From Peribacillus huizhouensis (GTDB lineage Bacteria > Bacillota > Bacilli > Bacillales > DSM-1321), in the NCBI RefSeq assembly GCF_014138605.1, contig NZ_JACJHX010000003.1, forward strand, positions 124,001-188,000: a stretch of 64,000 bases of DNA. Reading direction: 5' to 3'. This document shows positions 24,894-34,366 of this stretch, piece by piece. The position numbers were made by a program, and so were the translations under genes. Numbering within the stretch: the stretch's first letter is position 1; each line of letters starts with the position of its first letter. The notes beneath the pieces are model-generated. The model was not told where the DNA came from. It did not search any database and was given only the letters and a program-made list of their open reading frames with translations.

Positions 24894-25657
24894 ATAGTTT
24901 TAACCTCAGCTTTCTCCAATGACTTTCTTGACAAGGTAAGTAGTCCCAAAATTACTAACATAGCAGGAATAATAAAATTGCTCCCTCCAAAAATAATTAG
25001 GCATACAATTGAAGCGCCAAGGCCTATAAGGGAACTTATATGATTTTCTTCTTTCATCCATTGTTCAAGAAAGATAACGACAAAAAGAGCAGTCATGACA
25101 AAGTCAAGCCCTTCTGTATTAAACTTGATAAAAGAACCAAAAATACCGCCTAAAGCTGCACCTAATACCCAATAGAAATGATTAAGCAGTGTAACAAAAA
25201 ACATAACCCAGCTTTTATCAACATGTTTCGGTACATTAATCGTACTATTGATCGCAAAAGATTCGTCGCAAAGCCCAAAAATCATATACCACTTTTTCTT
25301 CCCTGCTCCCCGATACTTATCAAGCATGGAAATGCCATAAAATAAATGTCGTGCGTTTACCATCAAAGTTAAAAAAAGAGCATTAATCGGATTGAATGCT
25401 CCAACCAATAAATTTGCTGCAACAAACTCTATAGAACCAGCAAATACGATGATGCTTATCAGAATAGGATAAATGGCACCGAATCCTAACGAACTCATAA
25501 GGATTCCATAAGCAATTCCCAAAAAGACAAATCCTGCAAAAATCGGGACTGTATATGGGAAAGCCGTACGAAATGCTATCCATATTTGATTTCTTTTATT
25601 CATATGATTGTATACTCTAGGAGAAGTTAAATTTAGCAATTCTTTGTTTTCATCCAT
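24890..25657 (-). CDS. azlC: Branched-chain amino-acid transport protein AzlC
   Basis: A 255-residue protein with 5-6 membrane helices; [20 protein letters not shown], the [17 protein letters not shown] segment and the [17 protein letters not shown] motif define the AzlC family. GGAGGTTACGATT precedes the ATG and 12 bases separate it from azlB. The N-terminal 30 residues are polar and slightly longer than usual, with an alternative ATG at residue 18 (MNKRNQ). Control by AzlB and so by branched-chain amino acids is inferred from the family. Confidence 0.92.
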   Translation of the reverse strand: MDENKELLNLTSPRVYNHMNKRNQIWIAFRTAFPYTVPIFAGFVFLGIAYGILMSSLGFGAIYPILISIIVFAGSIEFVAANLLVGAFNPINALFLTLMVNARHLFYGISMLDKYRGAGKKKWYMIFGLCDESFAINSTINVPKHVDKSWVMFFVTLLNHFYWVLGAALGGIFGSFIKFNTEGLDFVMTALFVVIFLEQWMKEENHISSLIGLGASIVCLIIFGGSNFIIPAMLVILGLLTLSRKSLEKAEVKTI

Positions 25658-25669
25658 AATCGTAACCTC

Positions 25670-26143
25670 CTAAACCACGTCTATTGGTATACTGACAGTT
25701 CTTTTTTCTGTACTCATAACAATGCTTGTGTCCACTCCACTGATTGCAGGATTCTGCATTAATGAATCAATGATAAAATTTCGGTAACTCTCCATGTCCT
25801 TTGCTACAATCTTTAGCATATAGTCATGGCTTCCTGTAAGTGTGTAGCACTCTTGAACCTGTGGATATTTGTTTATATCCTCTAAAAATGAATGAATTGT
25901 TTCTCTATTCAACGGCGATAAGTTGATGAGAGCTAATGCTGTGACTTCAATTCCCAATTTTTTCTCATCGACAATAGTAGTAAACTTTTTAATAATGCCT
26001 GTTTCTACTAGGTTTTTTGTTCTTGCAAGGCAAGTCGATGGTGAAAGCCCAATTTTTTTTGATAAATTTAGATTTGATATTGAAGCATCTTCCTGTAATT
26101 CTCTTAATATTGCCTTATCATTATCGTCAAGAATAATCGCCAT
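25670..26143 (-). CDS. azlB: Lrp/AsnC family regulator AzlB
   Basis: A 157-residue Lrp-type regulator: N-terminal helix-turn-helix (SNLNLSKKIGLSPSTCLART), linker, and RAM ligand domain (ECYTLTGSHDYMLKIVAKD). In B. subtilis AzlB represses its own azlBCD-brnQ operon. The order and spacing here support the same role. GGAGGTTGCAAA precedes the ATG. The upstream 690-base gap (26144-26836) holds its AT-rich promoter region, a degenerate GCGCCC hairpin repeat near 26545-26605, and no gene. Confidence 0.92.
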   Translation of the reverse strand: MAIILDDNDKAILRELQEDASISNLNLSKKIGLSPSTCLARTKNLVETGIIKKFTTIVDEKKLGIEVTALALINLSPLNRETIHSFLEDINKYPQVQECYTLTGSHDYMLKIVAKDMESYRNFIIDSLMQNPAISGVDTSIVMSTEKRTVSIPIDVV

Positions 26144-26836
26144 TTTGCAACCTCCAATAACTCATTTTGAATTATATTTCTCATACTTGATATATTAACT
26201 AATTATTAATCGTTATTCAAATTATTACAAAATATAATTTATTAAAAACAATACTTTTTAGAATAAAATTCGTTTTTGTTAACTTGTAATTGAATTAACT
26301 TACTTATGACTAGAGTTGCTTCTTTTCTATATATAATCCTTTATAAAGGGGCTGTATGATACTTTCACGCAATTTGAAACACGCATGTAAGGAACAAACG
26401 CAATCCTGCCCTTCACTTAAAAAATTAGATATTAGGACAGACAAAACCCCTACCAATGTTGCTGGGGTCAAAATCTTTGCGGATATTTAACTCAACTTTC
26501 CCGTTAATTTAAGTACAAAATTTCAGAATCTCTTCTAAAGTTTAACCTAGATATCTAGGTGTTGTTCAACAATATGGCCCGTTTGTTGAATAGCTAGACT
26601 GGCGTTTTTAAACAACTTTATTGATTTTATATCGAATTTATTATGATTTAAACAACTTATTATCATGAAGCAGAGGCTAGCTTACAATAGGAACTAGAAC
26701 AGAAAAAACGATCTATTAAAGATGGGCGCGGATTTTGTCATATTTGCAATAAAAATGTAATCTTATTTAAATATGTCTGACACTTTAGGGTGATAAAATC
26801 AAAGAAAAAGAGATTTTACCGGAGGATATATATTAA

Positions 26837-27505
26837 ATGAAAAAGATTATTGCATCATTTGTTGTGACTGGCTTATTGCTTACAAATCCAATAGTTAGTA
26901 ATGCTGCATTGGGTGATCAAACATTAAAACGCGGAATGACACATACAGAAGTTAAACAATTACAAGAAGTTTTAAAGAATAAAGGGTACTTCACCAATCA
27001 GAAAACGACAACATATTTTGGAACAGCTACTGAAGGTGCAGTCAAGAAGTTTCAAAAAAGCAAGGGATTGAAAGCGGATGGCATTGTTGGTGCAAATACA
27101 TATAAAGTGTTGGGAGTAACAAACCAGCCTGCAAAAGTAGCTCAGGTGAAGTCCAGCGAATTGGTTAAAGTAGCGAAAAAACAGTTGAATGTCCGCTATG
27201 TATGGGGAGGAACTACGCCTAAAGGTTTTGATTGCAGTGGATTCCTAACTTATGTTTTCGAAAAAAGTGCGGATGTTAAGTTACCAAGAACTGTCTCGGG
27301 TATTTATAATAAGGGAGTAAAAGTATCCAAACCACAAGTTGGAGATGTAGTCTTTTTTGAAACCTATAAGTCTGGTGCTTCACATGCAGGGATCTATGTA
27401 GGGAATAACCAATTCATTCATAGCTCTTCATCAAACGGAGTGAGTATTAGCTCCTTGGATAATAGTTATTGGTCTAAAAGATATATAGGAGCAAAAAGAA
27501 TCTAA
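26837..27505 (+). CDS. Secreted peptidoglycan DL-endopeptidase (PG-binding plus NlpC/P60)
   Basis: A 222-residue exported cell-wall hydrolase: signal peptide 1-24 (cleavage after SNA), a PG_binding_1 domain about 28-95 (RGMTHTEVKQLQEVLKNKGY, AVKKFQKSKGLKADGIVG) and an NlpC/P60 domain from 110 to the end. The catalytic Cys is in GFDCSGFLTYVFEK, the His in SHAGIYVGNNQFIH. It should cut gamma-D-Glu to diaminopimelate bonds in stem peptides. CGGAGGATATATATTAA precedes the ATG. It is a single-gene unit with a terminator at 27520. Confidence 0.93.
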   Translation: MKKIIASFVVTGLLLTNPIVSNAALGDQTLKRGMTHTEVKQLQEVLKNKGYFTNQKTTTYFGTATEGAVKKFQKSKGLKADGIVGANTYKVLGVTNQPAKVAQVKSSELVKVAKKQLNVRYVWGGTTPKGFDCSGFLTYVFEKSADVKLPRTVSGIYNKGVKVSKPQVGDVVFFETYKSGASHAGIYVGNNQFIHSSSSNGVSISSLDNSYWSKRYIGAKRI

Positions 27506-27519
27506 TCAAGTAGACATTA

Positions 27520-27554
27520 AAAGCTAGTCTTATAAAGACTGGCTTTGTTTTATT
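27520..27554 (+). terminator. Terminator after the NlpC/P60 gene
   Basis: AAGCTAGTCTT and AAGACTGGCTT form an 11-base stem around TATA, then TGTTTTATTT. Confidence 0.85.
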
Positions 27555-27605
27555 TATTCCGTATTCACAGGCAGTAAACCCCCACTGATTGAAATTTCAC
27601 TTTAT
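27554..27605 (-). repeat. Short-form interspersed hairpin repeat (GTGAAACTTC family), inverted
   Basis: Reads on the minus strand TAAAGTGAAATTTCAATCAG, TGGGGGTTTACTGCC, ending in ACGGAATAAA: the same two ends as the copies at 2801-2848 and 36515-36568. Between it and 27778 no gene is seen; the palindrome GCAGGGTTAACCCTGC lies at 27641-27656. Confidence 0.6.
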
Positions 27606-27777
27606 GTCTAAAAATTTCCCCTCTATTCTTAATGAGAAAAGCAGGGTTAACCCTGCCGATGATTCTTCAGTAGGTTTTCTAATAAACCTATGTATAAAAG
27701 AAAAAGAGTTGATAGTTTCAATTGCCAATGACAAAAGAAAAGCCGGGGTTGGGTTCACTAGAAAGGTAATTGTGAAA

Positions 27778-28104
27778 TTACAGGTCCAATTCCTTTTCAT
27801 AAAATTGAAGTATACGCTCTAATTCATCGAATCGAATAAATCGAGAAACTCTGAATATTTCTTTACCTTCCACAAACAGAAGTAGAGTAGCAGCAGAGAA
27901 AATCATATATTCGGATGTAATTTCTGGCACATCCTCATTAAATACATACACTCCTTTGACCCGTGAATGTGATTTCAAAAGTTCTATCATTTTACAGTGA
28001 ACAGACTCACATACACCACAATTGTCTGTTTTAGATAACAGAATCACCAATGGTTTTTCTTGAATAGCTTCCTTAATTTGATTTAAACTCATCATTTTTT
28101 CCAT
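27778..28104 (-). CDS. Thioredoxin-like protein
   Basis: A 108-residue thioredoxin-fold protein with the redox motif CGVC in SKTDNCGVCESVHCKM (instead of CGPC), an N-terminal helix before it and the FRVSRFIRFDELERILQFY C-terminal helix. The cis-Pro of thioredoxins, normally before strand 4, appears absent (SEYMIFSAATLLLF), so it may act on small molecules or in resistance to oxidative stress rather than as a general reductase. Cytosolic. Alternative starts lie 4 and 5 codons in. It is divergent from the SNF2 helicase gene. Confidence 0.8.
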   Translation of the reverse strand: MEKMMSLNQIKEAIQEKPLVILLSKTDNCGVCESVHCKMIELLKSHSRVKGVYVFNEDVPEITSEYMIFSAATLLLFVEGKEIFRVSRFIRFDELERILQFYEKELDL

Positions 28105-28441
28105 ACAATCGCCTAACGCCCCTAAACAATTTGATTAGCACCGATTATATCTACTAACTGCAAGAAATACAAAACTTAGCCATCGACATGTCCGCCTATT
28201 TTCCTTTGAAAGAATAGTAGCGCTTTAGATGTTACATTATTTTTTACGATATGAATGGGTGAGTCCTGTTGATTAATCATTTTGATGGTATCTTCATAAC
28301 TGTAGTTAAAAAGTTTTACGCTTATGATACAATCGTGATAATTCGATTTTTAATAATAATAAACGCATTCAAAAATTCTAACACTAACTTCACATAGTTA
28401 AGATAACAGAAGCGGAATATCCTTAGGAAGGAGCACAGCAT

Positions 28442-31400
28442 TTGAATATAAAAGTAAATCAAAAAATTATTAAAGAAATGTGCGGTATAGTCTCCTTCAA
28501 AAGAGGAGACTCTTTTTATCGAGCTAATAAAGTTATATTTGATAAATATAGTCCTGAAGTTTGTGAAGCAACGGTAACTGGCATGGAAGATTTTCATGTC
28601 ACGATTGAAAAGGATAAGAATGGTGGTTTGCGAACGAAATGCAGTTGCCCTTCTCTTGCTTCCTTTCAAAAGGACTGTCAACATATTGCAGCTGTTTTAC
28701 TGTCGATTTACGAACATCAACGTCTAAGTACAATCCCTAGTATTCGAAGCGATCGTAAGTTGGACTCTTCAACAAATCACACACTGGCAGAAGGATTACT
28801 GACCCTTTTCAATGACCAGCCTAAACGATCAAGCAGCCAACAGCTTCACTTTGAAAAAAGAAAAGTTCTTGATGTAGAGTTTATATGTAAACCCGTTAGA
28901 ATAGGTAAGGGCGGGTATATGTTTGGAATAGAAGCCAAGGTTGGACCAACCGATGTGCACAATATCCGAGGTTTTCTGAAGCAAGTGCAAGAGAGCAATT
29001 CAGCCTTGCTTTCTAAATCATTTACGTACAATCCAAGCCTTCATTGCTTTCAAAAAGAGACAGATGCTGTGATTGGTCAGCTCATTCAAGTAATCCATGA
29101 TGAAAGAGTGTATTTGGACGCGATGCCGGACAAATCAGATTATATAAGCCATCATCGCATATTACTGATTCCTCCATCTTCTTGGGACAAGATTTTTCCT
29201 ATTCTTGAAAGAGCACCAATGGTGAAGCTTACGTATGATGGGAATTCGTTTGATGGTCTTCACTTAGTGAGAGAACCTCTACCATTACAGTTTGACTTTA
29301 CGGAAACGGAAGGCAAAGGCTATCAACTGAAAATCAATGGATTGAATCGTATGATTTTGTTGAATTCATATAACGCTGTTCTATTTGAAGGAAAAGTCAT
29401 CCAGTTGAAAAGTGAAGATTGCAAACGTCTTTCTGAACTAAAAGAGATGCTAGATCAGCAAGGAACGAATCAAATTCCGATCCATGAGGAGCAAATCGAT
29501 TTTTTTCTGGAAAAAGTGATTCCCGGTTTAAAAAAACTAGGTGATGTTCAAATATCTAGAGCTATTTCTGAGCGGTTTGTGAAGAAACCGCTGATTGCCA
29601 AACTATACTTAGATCGTCTAAAAAATCGCCTGCTTGCTGGTTTAGAGTTTCACTATGAAAATATAATAATTAATCCATTGGAAAGTCGGGAACTCCGGGC
29701 AGTTTCAATGCTTATAAGGGATGTTGCGAAGGAGGAAGCGATATTAAAACTGATGGAGGACAGTTCGTTTGCCAAGACGGACGGTGGATATTTTTTGCAA
29801 AATGAAGAGTTGGAGTATGAGTTCTTGTACCACGTTCTACCCAAACTTCAAAAAATGGTTCAAATATATGCGACTACAGCAGTGAGAAATCGGATTTCTA
29901 AAGAGAATACTCGGCCACTGGTTAGGGTGAAGGTCAAAAAAGAACGGACCAATTGGCTAGAATTCAAATTTGAAATGGATGGCATTCCTGAAAAACAGAT
30001 ACGTGAGATTTTACTGGCTTTAGAGGAAAAGCGGAAGTATTATCGTTTACGGAACGGCTCACTACTCTCATTGGAAACAAGGGAATTTGAAGAAATTAAC
30101 CGCTTTTTGCGTGCACTTCCGGTACAGAATGAAGATCTGGAAAATGGCTTGAATGTACCAATTGTTCGGGGTCTTAGGCTTCTTGATGCAGTTGATGATA
30201 GCCATGCGTTCACATTTGAAGAGTCATTTAGACAGTTCTTGGAAAACATCCGCGATCCTGGCAGCCTGGAGTTTGAGGTGCCAAAACATTTAGAGCCGGT
30301 CTTACGGGACTATCAAAAACGCGGCTATAAATGGATGAAAACACTGGCCAGCTATGGATTCGGCGGAATTCTCGCAGATGATATGGGATTAGGTAAAACG
30401 CTGCAAAGCATCACATTTCTTTTATCGGAGCTTCCTAACATTCGTAAAAAGAAGAGCCCAGCGCTTATTGTTTGCCCATCATCTTTGACGTATAACTGGC
30501 TAAGCGAAATCATAAAATTTGCTCCGGATGTACAAGCTCTTGTCGTTGATGGGAATAAAAAAGAACGTTTTAATATACAACAAGATATAACGGCTATGGA
30601 TGTGATCATCACCTCCTATCCATTGTTGCGTAAGGACATTATTTGGTACGAAAAACAATCTTTTCACACTGTGTTTTTTGATGAGGCTCAAGTCTTTAAA
30701 AATCCTGTGACACAAACTGCACGATCGGTAAAGAAGATCCAAGCAGATTATCGCTTCGCCCTCACTGGCACACCGGTTGAAAATTCACTAGAGGAGCTGT
30801 GGTCTATTTTTCATGTTGTTTTCCCTGAACTATTCTTAGGGTTAAAGGAATATAGTAACCTCTCAAGAAAAACGATTGCCAGACGAATTCGACCATTTTT
30901 GCTTCGTAGGTTGAAAGAGGATGTACTTCCAGAGCTTCCTGAAAAAATCGAATCGATGGAATCCGTGGAGTTACTTCCGGATCAGAAGCAATTGTACGCT
31001 GCTTATTTGGCGAAGCTGCGACACGATACGTTAAAGCATCTGGACAAGGACACACTTCGAAAAAATCGAATTAAAATCCTGGCTGGCTTGACTCGGTTGC
31101 GACAAATTTGTTGTCACCCAGCTTTGTTTGTGGAGGGATATAAAGGAAGCTCAGCGAAATTTGAACAGCTGCTGCAGATTATTGAGGAATCAAAGATTTC
31201 TGGAAGAAGGGTGTTGATTTTCTCACAATTTACGAAAATGCTTGAGCTTATAGGTCGAAAATTAACGATTCAAGACCTGCCTTTTTTCTATCTTGATGGG
31301 CAAACCCCTTCAGAAGAGAGAGTAGAAATCTGCAATCGATTTAATGAAGGCGAACGAAATTTTTTCCTCATTTCCTTAAAGGCAGGCGGTACAGGACTCA

Positions 31401-31663
31401 ATCTAACAGGGGCTGATACCGTCATCTTATATGACATTTGGTGGAATCCAGCTGTCGAAGAACAAGCTGCAGATCGTGCCCATCGCATGGGTCAGAAAAA
31501 TAGCGTACAGGTTATCAAGCTTGTTGCCCGCGGCACAATCGAAGAAAAGATGAATGAACTGCAAGAGAAAAAGAAACATCTGATTTCAGAGATCATCGAT
31601 TCTGAGGAGAAAGTATCGTCTACTCTTACTGAAGAGGACATTCGAGAAATATTGTCGATATAG
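28442..31663 (+). CDS. SWIM-domain SNF2 family helicase (YwqA-like)
   Basis: A 1073-residue DNA-dependent ATPase. The N-terminus has a SWIM zinc finger with Cys67, Cys69, Cys79 and His81 (CSCPSLASFQKDCQH), a 400-residue bacterial SNF2 linker, then the two RecA lobes: Walker A DDMGLGKT near 645, a DEAQ box (FFDEAQVF) near 746, FALTGTPVENSLEE, and the C-lobe SLKAGGTGLNLTGAD and DRAHRMGQ. The TTG start has AGGAAGGAG 9 bases ahead. Proteins of this type remodel nucleoprotein, perhaps RNA polymerase or repair complexes; a precise role is unknown. Single-gene unit with a strong terminator. Confidence 0.93.
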   Translation: MNIKVNQKIIKEMCGIVSFKRGDSFYRANKVIFDKYSPEVCEATVTGMEDFHVTIEKDKNGGLRTKCSCPSLASFQKDCQHIAAVLLSIYEHQRLSTIPSIRSDRKLDSSTNHTLAEGLLTLFNDQPKRSSSQQLHFEKRKVLDVEFICKPVRIGKGGYMFGIEAKVGPTDVHNIRGFLKQVQESNSALLSKSFTYNPSLHCFQKETDAVIGQLIQVIHDERVYLDAMPDKSDYISHHRILLIPPSSWDKIFPILERAPMVKLTYDGNSFDGLHLVREPLPLQFDFTETEGKGYQLKINGLNRMILLNSYNAVLFEGKVIQLKSEDCKRLSELKEMLDQQGTNQIPIHEEQIDFFLEKVIPGLKKLGDVQISRAISERFVKKPLIAKLYLDRLKNRLLAGLEFHYENIIINPLESRELRAVSMLIRDVAKEEAILKLMEDSSFAKTDGGYFLQNEELEYEFLYHVLPKLQKMVQIYATTAVRNRISKENTRPLVRVKVKKERTNWLEFKFEMDGIPEKQIREILLALEEKRKYYRLRNGSLLSLETREFEEINRFLRALPVQNEDLENGLNVPIVRGLRLLDAVDDSHAFTFEESFRQFLENIRDPGSLEFEVPKHLEPVLRDYQKRGYKWMKTLASYGFGGILADDMGLGKTLQSITFLLSELPNIRKKKSPALIVCPSSLTYNWLSEIIKFAPDVQALVVDGNKKERFNIQQDITAMDVIITSYPLLRKDIIWYEKQSFHTVFFDEAQVFKNPVTQTARSVKKIQADYRFALTGTPVENSLEELWSIFHVVFPELFLGLKEYSNLSRKTIARRIRPFLLRRLKEDVLPELPEKIESMESVELLPDQKQLYAAYLAKLRHDTLKHLDKDTLRKNRIKILAGLTRLRQICCHPALFVEGYKGSSAKFEQLLQIIEESKISGRRVLIFSQFTKMLELIGRKLTIQDLPFFYLDGQTPSEERVEICNRFNEGERNFFLISLKAGGTGLNLTGADTVILYDIWWNPAVEEQAADRAHRMGQKNSVQVIKLVARGTIEEKMNELQEKKKHLISEIIDSEEKVSSTLTEEDIREILSI

Positions 31664-31711
31664 AAGGAAACATACACTTAGAATCTTCTGATTCTAGGTG
31701 TATGTTTCTTT
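31664..31711 (+). terminator. Terminator after the SNF2 helicase gene
   Basis: GGAAACATACACTTAGAATC pairs with GATTCTAGGTGTATGTTTC, followed by TTTATTATT. Confidence 0.9.
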
Positions 31712-31758
31712 ATTATTATCTATTAATTAAAAAATTCTGAAAAGTTAAATATATTTAT

Positions 31759-31829
31759 TTGAAAAATCAGATTTATGTGATACCATGTAAATAGTTTAAT
31801 ATACTAAACCTAGTTTATTATTTTAAACT
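31759..31829 (+). promoter_or_regulatory. Promoter and tandem palindromes upstream of the IclR gene
   Basis: TTGAAA (31759-31764) is 16 bases from TACCAT. Just after it AGTTTAATATACTAAAC (31793-31809) and AGTTTATTATTTTAAACT (31812-31829) are two adjacent inverted repeats with the same half-site AGTTTA, a plausible operator for the IclR regulator that follows. Confidence 0.5.
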
Positions 31830-31865
31830 GAATGGCGTTGCATACAAGAAAAGGGGAAAGTTTTT

Positions 31866-32642
31866 ATGACAGAAAAGTATTGGGTCCCTGCGATTGAAAG
31901 AGCAGATAAGATCTTAAAAGAAATCGGTGAATTTCCAAATCAGCTACGGTTAATTGATTTATCCAAGAAGTTGGAAATTAATAAGAGTTCATTATTTTCT
32001 TTGCTAAACACATTAGAAATGCTTAAGTGGGTGATCAAGGAGGATGGTGATACATATACACTTGGTCCGGCAATAGGAGGGTTTAGTGCAGCGTATTTCA
32101 AACAGTTCAATATCCTTCAATCATTTTATAAAGAAGCTGGCTCGTCCGTTGCTCTTATTAATGAGCACATTCAACTTGGCGTTTTGGAAGAAGATAATGT
32201 GATGTATTTAGGGAAGATGGAAGGCGATTCAAGAGTAAGGCTTGTCACAGATCCAGGCATGCGATTTCCGGCCTATGCATCTGCAATCGGGAAAATTCAG
32301 TTGATTCAGTATTCAAAAGAAAAACTGTCTAAACTTTTCCAATCAAGCAACTGGGAACGTAAGACGCCGTACACGATTTCAAACATTGATGATCTATACG
32401 CCAATATTCAAAAAGCAGGAAAAAATGGTTATGCGATTGAAAATCAGGAAGCCTCATTGGGATTCCATTGTGTTAGCGCACCAATTTATAATTTTGAAAA
32501 CAAAATTATAGCTGGTGTTAGTTTTACGATGATGAGTAATAGTTGGGAGACAAAACAAGAGGCAGCTAGAGATGAAATTATTAAACTTGCGTCTCGATTA
32601 TCCCGGAATGCAGGGTATACAGGTGACCTAGAGAAACGTTAG
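31866..32642 (+). CDS. IclR family transcriptional regulator
   Basis: A 258-residue regulator with a winged helix N-domain (IDLSKKLEINKSSLFSLLNT) and the IclR effector domain (GDSRVRLVTDPGMRFPAYAS, IGKIQLIQYSKEKL, NQEASLGFHCVSAPIYN). It heads the cluster and is 42 bases from the aldehyde dehydrogenase start, so it is probably the first gene of the operon. IclR proteins commonly sense small sugar-acid or aromatic intermediates (KdgR-like in pectin breakdown). AAGGGGAAAG precedes the ATG. Two AGTTTA palindromes upstream suggest autoregulation. Confidence 0.88.
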   Translation: MTEKYWVPAIERADKILKEIGEFPNQLRLIDLSKKLEINKSSLFSLLNTLEMLKWVIKEDGDTYTLGPAIGGFSAAYFKQFNILQSFYKEAGSSVALINEHIQLGVLEEDNVMYLGKMEGDSRVRLVTDPGMRFPAYASAIGKIQLIQYSKEKLSKLFQSSNWERKTPYTISNIDDLYANIQKAGKNGYAIENQEASLGFHCVSAPIYNFENKIIAGVSFTMMSNSWETKQEAARDEIIKLASRLSRNAGYTGDLEKR

Positions 32643-32684
32643 ATAGAAATCAAGAAGTATTTGAATGAAAAGGAGCGAATAATC

Positions 32685-34151
32685 GTGCAAACCATATCAA
32701 TTGAAAATACATTTAAAAACTTTATTAATAATGAATGGATCGATTCAGCGTCACAAGCAACACTTAAAAGTATTAATCCGGCTAATAAAGAAGAGGTAGT
32801 AGGTTTTGTTCAAAATTCAACAAAAGCGGATTTAGACCAAGCAGTTCAGGCAGCACATCATGCTAAAAAGTCATGGAGAAAAATGGGTCAGGCACAAAGA
32901 GGTCAACTTTTATTTACAGTAGCCAATATTCTTGAGGAGAATTTGAACGAGATTGCTGAAACGATGACAAAGGAAATGGGGAAAACACTTCCTGAAGCAA
33001 AAGGAGAAACAGCACGCGGAGTGGCAATCCTTCGATACTATGCAGGAGAAGGGATGAGGAAAGACGGGGACGTTATTCCATCTTCTGATAAAGATGCGCT
33101 CATGTTTACGAAACGGACACCAGTTGGCGTTGTCGGAGTCATTACACCATGGAACTTTCCTGTAGCGATTCCAATATGGAAAATTGCACCTGCACTTGTA
33201 TATGGCAATACAGTCGTGTTTAAACCAGCCACTGAAGCAGCTGTAACAGCGGCAAAAGTAGTCGATTGCTTTGCAAAAGCAGGTTTGCCAGATGGCGTAT
33301 TGAACTTCATTACAGGGTCCGGCTCCGTCATTGGTCAAGAATTGATTGACCACCAACTTGTAAACGCTATCACCTTTACTGGTTCTGAAACCGTGGGTGA
33401 GGGTGTGGCAAAATCCGCAGCAGCACGTGGGGTAAAATTCCAATTAGAAATGGGTGGAAAAAACCCGGTTATTATTACGAAAGATGCTGATTTAGACGCT
33501 GCAGTTGAAGCTGTTATAAGCGGCGGTTTTCGTTCATCCGGCCAAAAATGTACAGCTTCAAGTCGAGTAATTGTTGAAGCGCCTGTCTATGATGTTTTCG
33601 TTGAAAAGTTAGTTCAAGAAACGAAGAAAATCACGGTAGGAGACGGCTTAAAAGAAGGAATCTGGATGGGACCTTGCGCAAGTGAAAGCCAGTTTAATAC
33701 AGTGAGATCATATATAGAAATTGGAAAAGAAGAAGGGGCCACGCTCATCACTGGTGGAGAGACATTGTCTGGTGAGGACTTTGACAAAGGTTTTTATATT
33801 ACACCAGCCATTTTTGGCGATGTAGAACAGAATATGAGAATTGCTCAAGAAGAAATTTTTGGACCAGTTATTGCTCTGATCCGAGCAACTGATTTAGAGG
33901 ATGCGATTGAAATAGCGAATCATACGAAATATGGATTGAGTGCTTCCATTTTTACAACGAATATTGGTTCATTACTTGAATTCATTGATGAAATTGAAGC
34001 TGGCCTCGTTCGTATCAATGCAGAAAGTGCAGGAGTAGAGCTTCAAGCACCATTTGGCGGCATGAAAGCTTCAAGTACTGGAGGCCGAGAGCAAGGAGAA
34101 GCAGCAAAAGAATTTTATACGGCGATAAAAACCGTTTTTATCAAAGGGTAG
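32685..34151 (+). CDS. NAD(P)-dependent aldehyde dehydrogenase (semialdehyde type)
   Basis: A 488-residue ALDH superfamily enzyme: [20 protein letters not shown], the Rossmann [10 protein letters not shown], the general-base Glu in QLEMGGKNP, the catalytic Cys in [11 protein letters not shown], and [10 protein letters not shown]. Overall it is close to alpha-ketoglutarate-semialdehyde dehydrogenases and GabD-like enzymes. The GTG at 32685 with AAGGAG ahead is preferred to the TTG at 32661. In a cluster with UxaA-like and FAH-like enzymes, oxidation of a 2-oxo-semialdehyde to an acid (for example to 2-oxoglutarate) is the natural proposal, but it is inference. Confidence 0.9.
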   Translation: MQTISIENTFKNFINNEWIDSASQATLKSINPANKEEVVGFVQNSTKADLDQAVQAAHHAKKSWRKMGQAQRGQLLFTVANILEENLNEIAETMTKEMGKTLPEAKGETARGVAILRYYAGEGMRKDGDVIPSSDKDALMFTKRTPVGVVGVITPWNFPVAIPIWKIAPALVYGNTVVFKPATEAAVTAAKVVDCFAKAGLPDGVLNFITGSGSVIGQELIDHQLVNAITFTGSETVGEGVAKSAAARGVKFQLEMGGKNPVIITKDADLDAAVEAVISGGFRSSGQKCTASSRVIVEAPVYDVFVEKLVQETKKITVGDGLKEGIWMGPCASESQFNTVRSYIEIGKEEGATLITGGETLSGEDFDKGFYITPAIFGDVEQNMRIAQEEIFGPVIALIRATDLEDAIEIANHTKYGLSASIFTTNIGSLLEFIDEIEAGLVRINAESAGVELQAPFGGMKASSTGGREQGEAAKEFYTAIKTVFIKG

Positions 34152-34160
34152 TCATATGAA

Positions 34161-34331
34161 CAAAGGGTCAGACCCCGCAAAAACTAAATATAGGATAAGA
34201 AAAGTGTAGGAAGCGCTGCATACGGATTTAACGTGTGAGGTCAAGCAAAGGGTCAGACTCGCATAAACTAAATACAGTATTAGAAAAGTGTATGAAGTAT
34301 CACATACTGGTTTAGCGTGCGAGGTCGGACC
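34161..34331 (+). repeat. Tandem duplication of an 85-base unit
   Basis: Unit 1 (34161-34245) and unit 2 (34246-34331) share CAAAGGGTCAGAC, AACTAAATA, GAAAAGTGTA, CATAC and TTTA(A/G)CGTG(T/C)GAGGTC in the same order at the same spacing, about 75 percent alike by eye. The array starts with GGGTCAGACCC and ends in GGTCGGACCC, so its borders are palindromic. It separates the aldehyde dehydrogenase from the next gene. No coding function. Confidence 0.75.
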
Positions 34332-34366
34332 CTTAACTATATATAATAGAAAGAAGGAATATAAAC

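Noticed and set aside
27589..27822. Overlapping frames on both strands after the NlpC/P60 gene
   Set aside because: They begin in a repeat, are antisense to each other and partly to the thioredoxin-like gene, and have no ribosome sites.
32910..33443. Long minus-strand frame within the aldehyde dehydrogenase gene
   Set aside because: Cys/Phe-rich antisense shadow of a strongly conserved enzyme.
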